Shown piece after piece: positions 9,382-19,950 of a stretch of DNA of 64,000 bases. The position numbers and the translations under genes are program-made. The DNA lies in the NCBI GenBank assembly GCA_032871835.1, contig CM065302.1, positions 4,773,094 through 4,837,093 on the forward strand, read 5' to 3'. This stretch comes from Dipteronia dyeriana. Lineage: Eukaryota; Streptophyta; Magnoliopsida; Sapindales; Sapindaceae. Each line of letters opens with the position of its first letter. The stretch's first letter is position 1. Below the pieces are notes generated by a model. That model ran no database searches. It was not told where the DNA came from and worked only from the letters and a program-made list of their open reading frames with translations.

Positions 9382-11667
9382 CTACTTAAACTTGAACAAG
9401 TTTTTGTGAACCTTCAAGACTAGTCTACATGTCAATGAAACCCTGGTGCGAGTTCGATGAATAATCTCGGGGTCGCTGCTTCTCGTTACTTCAATGGCTT
9501 TCTCCGAACTTGACAATGACGAACCATGTTTACGATTCATCAAAGCTTCAATTTCGTTTACAACCTGAAAATCGAAATATGAGAACAGAAGACCGACTAT
9601 TCATTCCAATTCACTCGAAAACTCAAGCTAAATCGTCTCAGTTTCACCCATCCAATGTATATTAATCTTACCCCATTATATTGTTGTACTTCGCTGTCTT
9701 TGATACCGTGCAAGTAGTCTGCAAAACCACAAGCGTAGTGTTGTTAGTTTCGTAGGAAATTTAGGTCCTCAATTAAATACAACAGAAGCAATGTAAGAGA
9801 CAAACTTTCCTGCGTATGCATCATCCTTGAAGATCAGTAAACTACGTGGCATCAATAAGACCGAAAAAGGGCGGTGATTATCAATCCATTCCTCTGTCTC
9901 GGTCACAAAGGCTTCTCCACCAGAACTTCTACCTTCAACATTGTTCTTCGATGTGTCTGTGTTTGTTCTTAATTTCGAATGGGGAGTGAAATCCATAACA
10001 ACTGGTGATCCAAGAGACAAGATTGCTACAACTGGAAAATATGCAGGCCCGTCCTGATGTGGCTGTACAGACAATTACGATTATGAGAACTGGTGTCAAA
10101 CATTCTGCATCAAAACAAAAATTGTAGTAGAATTTTGATAATAGGGATCAATGTTTAGATGTTGCATTGTGTTATAGATCCAACTGATAGTAATTACTGA
10201 TAAGGCAATATTATACAGCTGTTAGCAGTATAAATGAACATCGAAAGCTTTGCGAACCCAGAGACAACATATTATGAAAGAACGACACAGGTATGAATGA
10301 ACTGCGATATAGTAGAGCTCAGTAAAAACCATTATGCCTTGGTTAGGTAGATACTCGTTGATGAGAACGTGATTGATTGCCGAGGGAAACAGCCCTGATT
10401 TTTCGTATATTCTTTGTGTTATCTTTGTTAGCCAAGGAGGCACTGTAAAAGAGAGCAAGAAAGAGAAAGGCGGTTATTGTTGCATCTCGCCTCATTAGTA
10501 GCAAATAAGTTTGGCAGTATCAGAAATCAGCATATTCAACAAATGAATTGCAAGCAGAGGTATATGTGCATCGCTCCTCCGCTACCTACTTTACCCTAGT
10601 AATCAATATCACCCACCTAGACATCATGTATCGACTGCTCTGTTAGTGTTGGTAATCAAGAGCAACTTAAGATCAACTACTGTGTCACTCTTCAATTTAT
10701 TCCTAAGTATCGATCACAGACCTTAGCACATCACTTTGCTTCCATATACTAAGCAAGTTTGCTAATTTTTGGCAAACGACTCTACTGGTAAAACACTAGA
10801 ACTTGAGATCTAAATCAACAACCTTAAATATACGAAAAAGTAACAATTAAAAATTCTACTCATCTATTTCAAAAAAAAAAAAAAAAAAAAAAAAATCTAC
10901 TCATCAAGCTCAGTACGAAAACGTTACAGACTCTGTAATGTTACAAAGTCAAATTTGTTACATTACACAAGAATTTGAGATCTAAATTAACAAGTAACAA
11001 CCTTGAATATACGAAAAAGTAACAATTATAAATTCTACCCATCAAGCTCAATAAACATATATATAAGTACGAAATCGTTACTCTAATGTTACAAAATCGA
11101 ATTCCACACGAAAAAACTTGCAAGAGATCCCGAAAAACTGTTTTTTGAACTCTCACAGAACAAAAAAAAAAACATCTGAAATAAACAAGAGCATCTAAAA
11201 AGCTGGAAGACAGTACTTACAATCTTGTGGCAGCAGACCCTTTTCATGGACAACACCGCCTGTTTATTATTCATAAACAGAAAGAACAAATTCATCATCA
11301 ACATTAAAAAATAATAATAATAATAATAATATAAAAGCTATTTTTTTTCCCTCATAAAATTAAAAGTTCAAGAGACTAAAATGAAATCAAATAGAAAAAA
11401 AAAATCCAACAAACCCCAGTTCTGCAGTCTCCTGTTCTTCAAAGATTTCCACTTTGATCCAGGACCTCCATAAATCTATGAAGTATACATGAAGCAATTG
11501 ACTATTAATCAAACAAAAACAAAGAAAACAAAAAATATCAGAAGAAGAAAAAACAATACATTGTTGAGGAGATGGGTTTCTTCAGTCTCTGTGATGAAAT
11601 CAGAAACGTACATCAAAGTCTGCAAATTCCCAACTTTGAATTGATCGAAACTTCCAATTCCATCCAT
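9382..11667 (-). CDS. ALKBH6: ALKBH6-like 2-oxoglutarate/Fe(II) dioxygenase, 267 aa
   Basis: Seven exons: 11667-11560, 11475-11415, 11259-11221, 10442-10330, 10062-9810, 9718-9672, 9564-9382. Together they give 268 codons with consistent phases, so the gene is complete. The N terminus reads MDGIGSFDQFKVGN, then SDFITETEET, then SLKNRRLQNWGG and KGLLPQDLPPWL, all ALKBH6 landmarks. The iron-binding HxD is H109/D111 in MPHQDGPAYFP. The distal histidine is H243 in EIIHRTRTRVSLT, and the following arginines supply the 2-oxoglutarate contact. AlkB-family enzymes oxidatively remove alkyl groups from nucleic acids; plant ALKBH6 has been linked to RNA m6A demethylation and stress responses. A Ser/Thr/Asn-rich insert (about residues 140-160) is longer than in the animal protein. 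The intron after exon 5 appears to start with GA rather than GT (see findings). All other introns are GT-AG. Confidence 0.93.
10799..11102. repeat. Intronic direct duplication in ALKBH6
   Basis: Two copies of a unit beginning TTGAGATCTAAAT and including TATACGAAAAAGTAACAATT, TTCTAC(T/C)CATC and an AATGTTACAAA-like tail, at about 10801-10960 and 10974-11100. The first copy is the one carrying the poly(A) insertion, so the duplication predates or spared that insertion. Confidence 0.6.
10855..10905. mobile_element. Tail-only retroposon scar: poly(A)25 with 10-bp target duplication
   Basis: In ALKBH6 intron 3, TCTACTCATC occurs at 10855-10864 and again at 10896-10905. Between the copies lie only TATTTC and 25 consecutive A residues (10871-10895). 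A direct repeat flanking a pure A tail is the signature of target-primed reverse transcription with extreme 5' truncation. Confidence 0.6.
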
Positions 11668-11705
11668 TACTTGTCCAAATCAAGGCAAAAAAATAAAAAT
11701 AAAAA

Positions 11706-12243
11706 TTAGGTGAGTAGTGAACTGTTAGTCTGGTTACTAGCTAAGATATAGAGAAAACAAGTTGGTTTCGGTACGGGTGGTTTGGTTGGTAACCGAATTA
11801 ACCGAACCCGCCCAAAAGTCCGAGCCCATAATCCGAAACGTCGAAACCGAATTTGTCGAAATAACCGAACCCATCTTGAAATAACTGAATCCATCGAAAT
11901 AGTGGAATTCACCGAAATGTCCACCGAAATAACAAAAATTAATAAAATAATCGGTGTTTGAAAATACGAGTCGGACGCCTAGGCGTTAAGCGGTCACTGA
12001 TCATCTCGATTAGGATAAAATCGACCGTATTAGACATCAAATAAAAAACGGACGAATTGACCAATTGTCGGTCGATTTTATAGATTAATCGGTTTAGACG
12101 AAATCAAAGTTGTTTTTTATATACTAATTACACTATTTAAAAATTGAATATTGATTTTTTTTAAAGAGAATGAATATTAGTTCTATACATTGAAAAATTA
12201 ATTATAAATAAATAAATTATCGGCCGTCGAGATGCACACTAGA
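11706..12243. repeat. Degenerate ACCGAA array and flanking repeat DNA
   Basis: From about 11766 to 11935 the sequence is a degenerate array of ACCGAA / CCGAAAT / CGAAATA units. A similar array lies at about 13185-13275, on the far side of the hAT-like insertion, suggesting one repeat region was split. The 11960-12110 part has GCCTAGGCG and GGTCGATTTTA-type motifs seen again at about 52850-52940 and 53870-53990. No coding potential. Confidence 0.5.
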
Positions 12244-13093
12244 CCGGGGCGAGTGATTGTGGGGGTTGTACGGGGCTGCAGCCCCGTGTGTCTTTTTCTA
12301 AAAAAAATAAGTTTTTTATTAATATGTTAAGTTTACTCACTAATATGTTAGATACTTAAATTTACACAGTCATATAGACCCAATACAAGTTTTTAAGTAC
12401 AGTCCAACCCAATATATCTTATGTTAATTTAAAATATTATCTGTAATTGCTTCCACTTCAACGTTACAAAAATGACTCTAAAGTTGCTCAAAACCCAACC
12501 CAACCCAACCCAACCCACTTGATTAGCTTCTTCACCTTTAATCTGAAAGATCGGTCCTTTGTTTAAAAGAGAAAGTCTCGCACAACTTCACTAATTCGGA
12601 AGAACCTATGAAGATACCAGATCTAGTCATCTAACCGAAACAGTATTCACATACACAGATCTGAGAAAGAAAAACAAAACCCACAGTCACCTTCTCCTCC
12701 TAGCTAGAGAAACTCTCTACCTATTGGACCACAACTTCTACGATTGTTTCTCTCAGGAGAGAGAACTTTCATGAAAACTAACCCTTGTTTTTTTCTTGAC
12801 TTAATTTTTTTTCGTGGGAATATACATTTTAAGGGATTTGATTTATTATATCTTATGAATGACCGTTGTGTATTTATTTTGTATTAATAAAATCCATCTT
12901 CTTATTAAAGTTTTAAAAAGATTTCTAACTAGTTTATAGTTCAGTCCCGCCGATAGAAAATCCTGAATTCACCCTTGACCGTTGTGTATTTATTTTGTAT
13001 TAATAAAATCCATCTTCTTATTAAAGTTTTAAAAAGATTTCTAACTAGTTTATAGTTCAGTCCCGCCGAATAGAAAATCCTGAATTCACCCTT
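12244..13093. mobile_element. Non-autonomous hAT-like element, about 850 bp
   Basis: Flanked by ACACTAGA (12236-12243) and GCACTAGA (13094-13101), a 7-of-8 match as expected for an 8-bp hAT target duplication. The left end begins CCGGGGCGAGTGATTG. The right end, read inversely, begins AAGGGTGAATTCAGG, a weak inverted match. Near the left end is an 18-bp perfect palindrome, ACGGGGCTGCAGCCCCGT (12270-12287). An (ACCCA)n-like stretch is at about 12497-12518. The last 116 bp is tandemly duplicated (12861-12976 and 12977-13092). No transposase is encoded. Confidence 0.5.
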
Positions 13094-13300
13094 GCACTAG
13101 ACGCTAGACTGTGTCGCTAGACTGTCGTCCGACTAGCTTAGCCTAACGTTTACAACGTTTACAACTTTGTTATCAAGATAATCAAATCTGTCAAAATAAT
13201 GGAATGTACTAAAATAATCAAATTTCTTAAAATAACCGAATCCGTCAAAATAAGCGAACCCATCGAAAAAACCGAACTCGTATTGTGATTATTTGGTATG

Positions 13301-13390
13301 TGGGCCTAATAAGTCCAAGTTGAAATGAGCATAAGGCCCATACGAGGAAGTGAGTGGTTTCTTATAAAAGCTATGGTCTTTCTCTAGCAA
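13301..13390 (+). promoter_or_regulatory. UCH2 core promoter: site II motifs and TATA box
   Basis: TGGGCC at 13301-13306 and GGCCCA at 13335-13340 are site II elements, typical of TCP-regulated housekeeping genes. TATAAA at 13363-13368 lies about 25-30 bases before the probable start of transcription near 13395. The leader carries a CT-rich stretch and a 5' UTR intron starting at about 13451. Confidence 0.6.
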
Positions 13391-13584
13391 GTATTTCTAA
13401 CACTCACTCTCTCGCTCAATGCTTTTGCTTCCGTGACCTAACACAGACCAGGTTAGTGGGGAGGGACTAGTTTCAACTTGATTTTCATGACTTCTTGAAT
13501 TTTTTTTTAATTTTTTTTTTTATTTATCTGGGTTTTGAATTTACATGTTTTGTTGATGCAGCTTATTCAATTGTTTCTCACACC

Positions 13585-16182
13585 ATGTCGTGGTGCACTA
13601 TTGAGTCTGATCCTGGTACGCTTTTAATGTCAATTTTTATATCTTCTTGTTTATATATCTTAATTTTGTTCAAAAGCTTGAAACTTTCAATCTGATACTG
13701 TATTCCTCTCCCTTTTTTTAGACTTCATATTTTTTTTTTCTTTTAAGTAACATAAAGGAACCATCTTTGTTTGTTTGTTTATCTGGGTTTTTTTTTTTTC
13801 AATTATTATAATGTGTTTTAATAGTTGGAATGCGTGTAAAGAGTGTGAGATTGTGAACTGGATGTCATTTATTTGTTAGTTATAGTCTTATACTCTTATA
13901 GATTAGTTAGTTTGTTTAAATTTGAGCAAATCAGTGGTGTTCCTGAATGGGAAGAGATATACCGTTTAAACACGAGAAAGATGAAAAGTTCAAATGAATG
14001 TATGAATTATAATATATCGCGGTGAGCAGGAACTAGCTATGTGGTTTTGTCAATTGAAACTAGAGCTTTATCGAAAAGAGCTGGCAAAGAAGGGCCAGAG
14101 TGGTTGTTTTTAGATTTGAGAGAGGATTGTAGGTGTCGACTAGCTCTATCAACCATGTGAGGAGAAGGGACAAGAATGAAAGAGAATGCCTTGAACTGAT
14201 GTAATAAATTATCATGCACTCATAGGTTAACGTGTCGATGTGTTACCTCGTTACGCATACATTTAGAGAAATTTGTAAGTTTGTATCTGAGCATGTGTGC
14301 TTTCAAACATGGACAATGTGTTAAGATTTGTGTTTGCTTTCCAGGTGTGTTTACTGAACTTATACAGCAAATGCAAGTAAAAGGCGTGCAGGTAATATTA
14401 TTTCTCTCTAATATTTGTCATGTCATTCCCTTTGCCACTTTCTGTTGTTGCTGCTATTTTCAACATGTAAAAAGCTTCTAGAACTGTTTTTGCTTTTGTA
14501 ATTGTGTTTTGAACCCATGAAAGCATTGTGATCGGAGGTGGTTGATTTAACCGACAAATCTAACTTTGGAAACTGGCTAGCTACATCTATATGGAACTGA
14601 GACTTCTGAACCAAAGTAATTTCAGTTTGGAATATGTATCTGCGCTCGCTTCCGTGAAAGCATTGTGATCGAAGGTGGTAGATATAACCGACAAATCAAA
14701 TTTTGGAAACTGGCTAGCCACATCTATATGGAACTGAGTCTTCTGACCCAAAGTTATTTCAGTTTGGAATATTTATTTGCTCTCTCTTCCAAGAAAGCAT
14801 TGTGATCGGAGGTGGTAGATTTAACCGACAAATCTAATTTTGAAACCGGCTAGCTTCATCCATATGGAACTGAGACTTCTGAACCAAAGTTATTTCAGTT
14901 TGGAATATGTATTTGATCTCTCTTCTGTTAATATTATCTCATTTCTTGGCTGCAAATTGGTTCATTCTGTAGTGTATCTTTAATGGTGATCTCTTATCCC
15001 ATATTAGACCTTGTATGTGTTTGTGATGCCTTGATATGTCCTGGCAGGTTGAGGAGTTGTATTCGCTGGACCTCGATTCTCTCAATAGTCTTAGGTTAGT
15101 TCTCGAACCACAGTATCCATTTAAAATAATAATAATAAATAATCTTACAAATGCACCTATAATTCATGATTGCATATGTTTACTTTTTTAGCTTTCTATA
15201 ATTTTCTTTAATTTTCAGGCCTGTATATGGGTTGATTTTCCTTTTCAAATGGCGCCCGGGGGAAAAGGACGACCGTGTTGTGATTAAGGATCCAAACCCT
15301 AACTTGTTTTTTGCCAGCCAGGTCAGTTTTCAATAAAACTTGTGTCTGCTTGCAGCATAATGAATTTGTAAATTTATTCATTTTATTGTTATGATATTCT
15401 CATAGGTTATTAATAATGCTTGTGCGACACAAGCAATCTTGTCTATCCTCCTGAACTGCCCAGACATTGACATTGGCCCAGAATTGTCAAAGTTGAAAGA
15501 TTTTACAAAAAATTTCCCACCTGAGCTCAAAGGTTTGGCTATCAACAACAGTGAAGCTATACGTGCAGCCCACAATAGTTTTGCAAGGCCTGAGCCTTTT
15601 GTTCCCGAGGAGCAGAAAGCTGCTGGAAAAGATGATGAGGTGTATCATTTTATAAGCTATATACCCGTCGATGGGGTACTGTATGAGCTTGATGGATTGA
15701 AGGAGGGACCGATTAGCCTTGGTCAGTGTCCAGTCGGACAAGGTGATATGGATTGGTTGCAGGTTGTGCAACCAGTGATCCAAGAACGCATCGAAAGATA
15801 TTCCAAGAGTGAGATAAGATTCAATCTCTTGGCAGTTATCAAGAACAGGAAAGAAATGTATACTGTCGAACTCAAGGAGCTCCAGAAGAAGAGAGAGCGT
15901 ATCTTGCAGCAGCTAGCTTTGATACAATCAGATAGAATGTCAGACAGGAGCAGCTTTGAGGCGCTAAATAAATCACTTTCAGAAGTAAATGCTGGAATTG
16001 AAGGCGCTACTGAGAAGATTTTGATGGAGGAAGAAAAATTCAAGAAGTGGAGAACCGAAAATATCCGAAGGAAGCACAATTACATACCCTTTTTGTTCAA
16101 CTTCCTTAAGATTCTTGCTGAAAAGAAGCAACTGAAACCCCTCATTGAGAAGGCCAAGCAGAAAACAAGCAGTTCGAGCTGA
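13585..16182 (+). CDS. UCH2: Ubiquitin C-terminal hydrolase, UCHL5/UCH37 type, 334 aa
   Basis: Five coding exons: 13585-13615, 14345-14391, 15048-15094, 15219-15321, 15406-16182. They give 335 codons, with a further leader intron ending at 13560. This cysteine protease removes ubiquitin from small adducts and from chain ends. Relatives of this length (about 330 aa) associate with the 26S proteasome, and the plant UCH1/UCH2 pair affects shoot development through auxin signalling. The catalytic set is complete: oxyanion Q76, nucleophile C82 in [10 protein letters not shown]157 in VYHFISY, and D172 in YELDG. The active-site crossover region is around residues 138-154. A coiled coil spans about 215-290. 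The C-terminal ULD-like [19 protein letters not shown] is the proteasome-docking part. The start is set by [17 protein letters not shown], the family N terminus. It converges on the PPR gene. Confidence 0.95.
14519..14929. repeat. Three tandem 137-bp repeats in UCH2 intron 2
   Basis: Units start at 14519, 14656 and 14793, each beginning GAAAGCATTGTGATCG. All share AACCGACAAATC, ATATGGAACTGAG and TTTCAGTTTGGAATAT. The spacing is exactly 137 bp twice and the copies look about 90% alike. The array lies wholly between the splice sites of intron 14392-15047. Confidence 0.9.
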
Positions 16183-17091
16183 GGGGATAGACGTTTTCGG
16201 TTAAATTACAATACATTCTGATCCAATCAAACTGTTTGTATTTTTCCAAGAACTTTGTTGCTAGGACTTCTTCATTTTCTCTTTTCCCCATGTTTATTTA
16301 AAAAGTGAGGATTCAAGATCTGTATCTTTAGAGGTAATGGATTATGTTTTTTTACTACATTAAAAATGTTTCAATTGTCATTTATGTCGTGATTCTATAT
16401 ATATTGGAGATGAATTTGACAATGCACGCGGGAGAGCACTGATCTTCCATTCAAAATGACTGCTAATTCTCATTATCTTCATGGAAATCAGAATCGTCAT
16501 CTTTTTGACTCTTATACATCTTATTTTCTTGACGTTTGTGTCGTCACAGCACAAGTTTTATATCATATATATATATATATACTAACTAATGCATATAGAC
16601 AGAATAATCAAACATAGTAGAGGACTTGCAAAGGAAGATTTGTTAACAGAATAATCAAACTTGCAATGGAAGATTTGTTGGATTAATCAAGATACAAAAG
16701 ACAATTTTTTGAATTCAAAGATCAATCAGACCACAAAAAATTACACGAACTTCTTCCAAGAATGAAGAGAACAAACAGAAGAACAGTTCTTCTAATTATT
16801 AAATGAAGTGAATATGAAATCGGTACAATATAATTCAACAAAACCTTGAAATTCATACTGTTCATCAGCTATTCCTGAACCAAAACTGAGCTAGGCTCGA
16901 TCCTTTTGTATTAAGTTTCAAGAATTATACATCCCTAATTTGTGAGTCAAAAAACACTTCCATAGAAGGTGAACTTGGAGCAGAAGGCTGAAAAAAACAG
17001 AAGAGAATAGCACCCACTTCAAGGGTAATCTTCCTGGAAAGGATTACAAAGACAAGACAGATGGAGCGATTTCCATAAACCCAACATTAGT
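16183..17091. other. Convergent intergenic region
   Basis: Holds the 3' UTRs of UCH2 (+) and the PPR gene (-), which point at each other. A (TA)n run lies at 16564-16580. No other gene is seen. Confidence 0.7.
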
Positions 17092-18861
17092 TTAAGCTTC
17101 AGCGCGTGCTAATTCATTATCTGCTGCTTCCTTTTCCAGATCCTTGACTGCTTTTACAAGTCCCCGAGTGATCCCATTGAGATGCATACCTTTCTCTTTC
17201 ATCTCCTCCAACAGCTTCTCTGCTTTTTCCCAATCTAAAGCCTTCAAGCAAAGAGATTGTATCAACTTATTGTACTCATCAACATTAGGTTGGACCCCGG
17301 AATCCTTCATCTCAGTAAACAAGTTCAGAGCCTTATCGAATTCTTCAAGTTTGCAATACCCCCGAATGAGAGTGTGGTAAGTCACAGGGGTGAGCTTAGA
17401 ATGCTTCTTTTTGGCTTCTTTAAAGATTTCACAAGCCTCCTTCATCTGACCACCATTTGCATAGCCGCTCATTACAACTGTGTAAGTGTATACATCTGGT
17501 TTTAGTCCCCTATCTTTCAACAGCTTCATTATCTTGATCGCATCTTCCATATCTCCATTCTTGGAATAGCCATTTATAAGAGAATTGAAGACAGCGTTTC
17601 CTGGAGGTGGGCCTTCAGAAATCATCTTCTGAAGCAAGGTTTTCGCTGCAACAACATCTTTCATCCTACACAGGCCGTGAATAACAGCTGAAAATGACTT
17701 GATTGCATACCTCCGTGCTTCTCCTGAAAAATCATCCAACATCTCCATAGCTAATTTCACAGTTTCATCCTTCTGACAAAGAGAAATGATCAAGAAATTA
17801 ACAGAAGACTTTGGTGGGTAATTCTTTTTCTCCTTTGCCAATGCATAAACCGAATGAGCCTCCTTTGCCTTCTTCCCTTTACAAAACCAACAAATGATCT
17901 TACCGACTTTCTCACTGTCAGGCATGCTTCCTGTATCAATCATTTTCTCACAAACAGACCAAGCCCAATCAAAAATAGAGCGCCTGCAAAGTGCCTCAAT
18001 CGTGAAATAATATGTCTCCACATTCGCTACACAACCCAAGTCCCCAAACTTGTCAAACACCTCCAAAGCTGCCTTTCCTTTCCCCAACTTCGAAAGCAAA
18101 GCAATCAACTCATTGAGAATCTCCACATTCAGGATACCGCTCTCCTTCTTGCCAATCTCCTGAACCAAATCCCACAAAGCATATGCATCTTTCTTCCTCA
18201 TATCGCTACATATCGCCTTAACAAGGGCATCAACAGCACGCGTAGAAACCTTAAATTCTGGTTTGCTCATACCCCACTTGAAAAACCTAAGTAAATTCTC
18301 ACCCAAAATCAATGGGGTTTCAAGTACTCTAACCACAAAATCTTCACGTAAATCCAAACCAAATTCATCAAGACTAGACTCTAACGAACCGTCAACACTA
18401 CCCTGTAAAAGTGACAACACATTCTCTAACTTCTCCACATTAATCTCATACACCTCTGGCTCCTTCTCCTCCCCTTCAACCTCCCCAGGGACAAAATGGT
18501 CCATCTGGGCATCGCCATTTGCATCAAAAACCATCGAATTCTCTAACTGGGTATCATCATTTTCACCTAAATTCTCATCATTTTCAAACCCAAAGACAAA
18601 ATGATCCGTCTGGGTGTTCTCATTTTCGTTGAAACCATGTGAAGAGAACTCCGTTTCGTGTGAAACGGAGCCTTCATCACTTGGGTCTGTTGCAGATAAC
18701 TGTGAGAAAAACCTAGGGTTTCTACAAAGTGAAGGTCTTGATAAAGAATCATCTCCTGTTAGTGTGAAGAATTGAAAAGATAGTACCTTTTTAGGGTTTT
18801 CAGAGATTGCACCATAGTTCAGTGCCACCTGCCTGGTTCTTGCAGCAATTGATCTCCACAT
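17092..18861 (-). CDS. Pentatricopeptide repeat protein, P class, 589 aa
   Basis: A single uninterrupted exon, as usual for plant PPR genes. The N terminus MWRSIAARTRQVALNYG is rich in Arg, Ala and Ser with no acidic residues, followed by an Arg/Phe-containing stretch. This fits a mitochondrial, or possibly dual, targeting peptide. An acidic low-complexity region spans about 55-130. From about 245 the protein is built of 35-residue PPR helical pairs. The clearest are at residues 277-311, about 415-449 (FNSLINGYSKNGDMEDAIKI), 450-484 (YTYTVVMSGYANGGQMKEAC), 485-520 and 521-556. No E, E+ or DYW extension is present, so it is a P-class RNA-binding factor for organelle transcript processing or stability, not an editing factor. 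The RNA target cannot be told from this reading. Confidence 0.9.
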   Translation of the reverse strand: MWRSIAARTRQVALNYGAISENPKKVLSFQFFTLTGDDSLSRPSLCRNPRFFSQLSATDPSDEGSVSHETEFSSHGFNENENTQTDHFVFGFENDENLGENDDTQLENSMVFDANGDAQMDHFVPGEVEGEEKEPEVYEINVEKLENVLSLLQGSVDGSLESSLDEFGLDLREDFVVRVLETPLILGENLLRFFKWGMSKPEFKVSTRAVDALVKAICSDMRKKDAYALWDLVQEIGKKESGILNVEILNELIALLSKLGKGKAALEVFDKFGDLGCVANVETYYFTIEALCRRSIFDWAWSVCEKMIDTGSMPDSEKVGKIICWFCKGKKAKEAHSVYALAKEKKNYPPKSSVNFLIISLCQKDETVKLAMEMLDDFSGEARRYAIKSFSAVIHGLCRMKDVVAAKTLLQKMISEGPPPGNAVFNSLINGYSKNGDMEDAIKIMKLLKDRGLKPDVYTYTVVMSGYANGGQMKEACEIFKEAKKKHSKLTPVTYHTLIRGYCKLEEFDKALNLFTEMKDSGVQPNVDEYNKLIQSLCLKALDWEKAEKLLEEMKEKGMHLNGITRGLVKAVKDLEKEAADNELARAEA

Positions 18862-18960
18862 CTCGCTCTCACTCTTCTCTCTCTCTCTCTCTGATTCTCT
18901 CTTCAGTGAAAGTGTAATCTGTATACGTAAAAAACCCTAATCTGGGTAGGGGTTTTGTTC
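18862..18960 (-). promoter_or_regulatory. PPR gene leader and telo-box
   Basis: A GA/CT-rich leader (about 18870-18905) precedes the ATG. AAACCCTAA at 18932-18940 is a telo-box, common in promoters of plant genes for translation and organelle biogenesis. Confidence 0.5.
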
Positions 18961-19950
18961 ACCGGATTGGTTTGACCCAACTACTGATACGGCCATACGG
19001 GTTTGGACTGAGCTTTTTTAATTTATTTATTTTTTGGTGAGATAAATTAGAAATACAATGAGAAAATCCAAGATTTGGTTTTTCTAGCATTTTTTTCCTT
19101 TTTATATATATAAATTTTATTTTTCATTTATAATGAAAATTTTAAATTGTAATTAAATTTAAAATCGTACTAGATGAGACACAATTATTTAACTTTTTAG
19201 ACATTAAAAATTAATAGAATATGTTATAAGAAAATGGAAAAAAAAAAAAGTAGTTTGGAAATTTGTAGATGAATCTAAATTTTATTTCTTTCAACAATAA
19301 TAAAAAAAATAATCTAAAGTTCGTTATATGCTGAAAAACTTTTCCCAAAGTAACATCAACATAAAAATATAAATTGTTATCATCACTGATTATTGCATAA
19401 AGAATTTAGTATCGGAAATAATTACACAATTTTACTTTCTCCTATGTATATTTAAATAGATTTCTCATAACTTTAATTAATGATATCACCCATTTATTGA
19501 TATATACAGAAAGAGATTCATGTATAAAATCTTCCAAGATTTTTCATACAGGATCCGACTCCGTAACTCTACAACATTACATTGTCAAGAGAGTTTACTA
19601 TATATCTACGTCGTCATAGAGTCGAAACCCAAGTTCATTGATGCAAGCAACCACTAGCTCATATTTGTTACACAATCACATACATAATACATCTATCCAA
19701 AGGCATTTTAATTTTGAAGCGCCGTTTCAAAACAGTTGAAAGATAATAAGAGTACAATTGATAAGCAAAGTTGAAGCCACTTAACCATTTTATGAATCCT
19801 AGGGTTCAGAATTTACAAGGGAAATTGCTGTCAGAAACTGCTTCTAGTTTCTCTACTCAATCTATAGAATCTGAAACTTCAATTCACAAAGGCCTCGATG
19901 CAAAATTGAAATCAGAGTCACATGTATTCATCATTATTTGGTATACATAT
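18961..19950. other. AT-rich intergenic DNA
   Basis: No coding potential recognised. It contains the 3' UTR of the ELF9-type gene at its right end. Confidence 0.6.

Noticed and set aside
11706..11924. Arg-rich ORF on the minus strand
   Set aside because: Low-complexity translation of the degenerate ACCGAA array; no domain.
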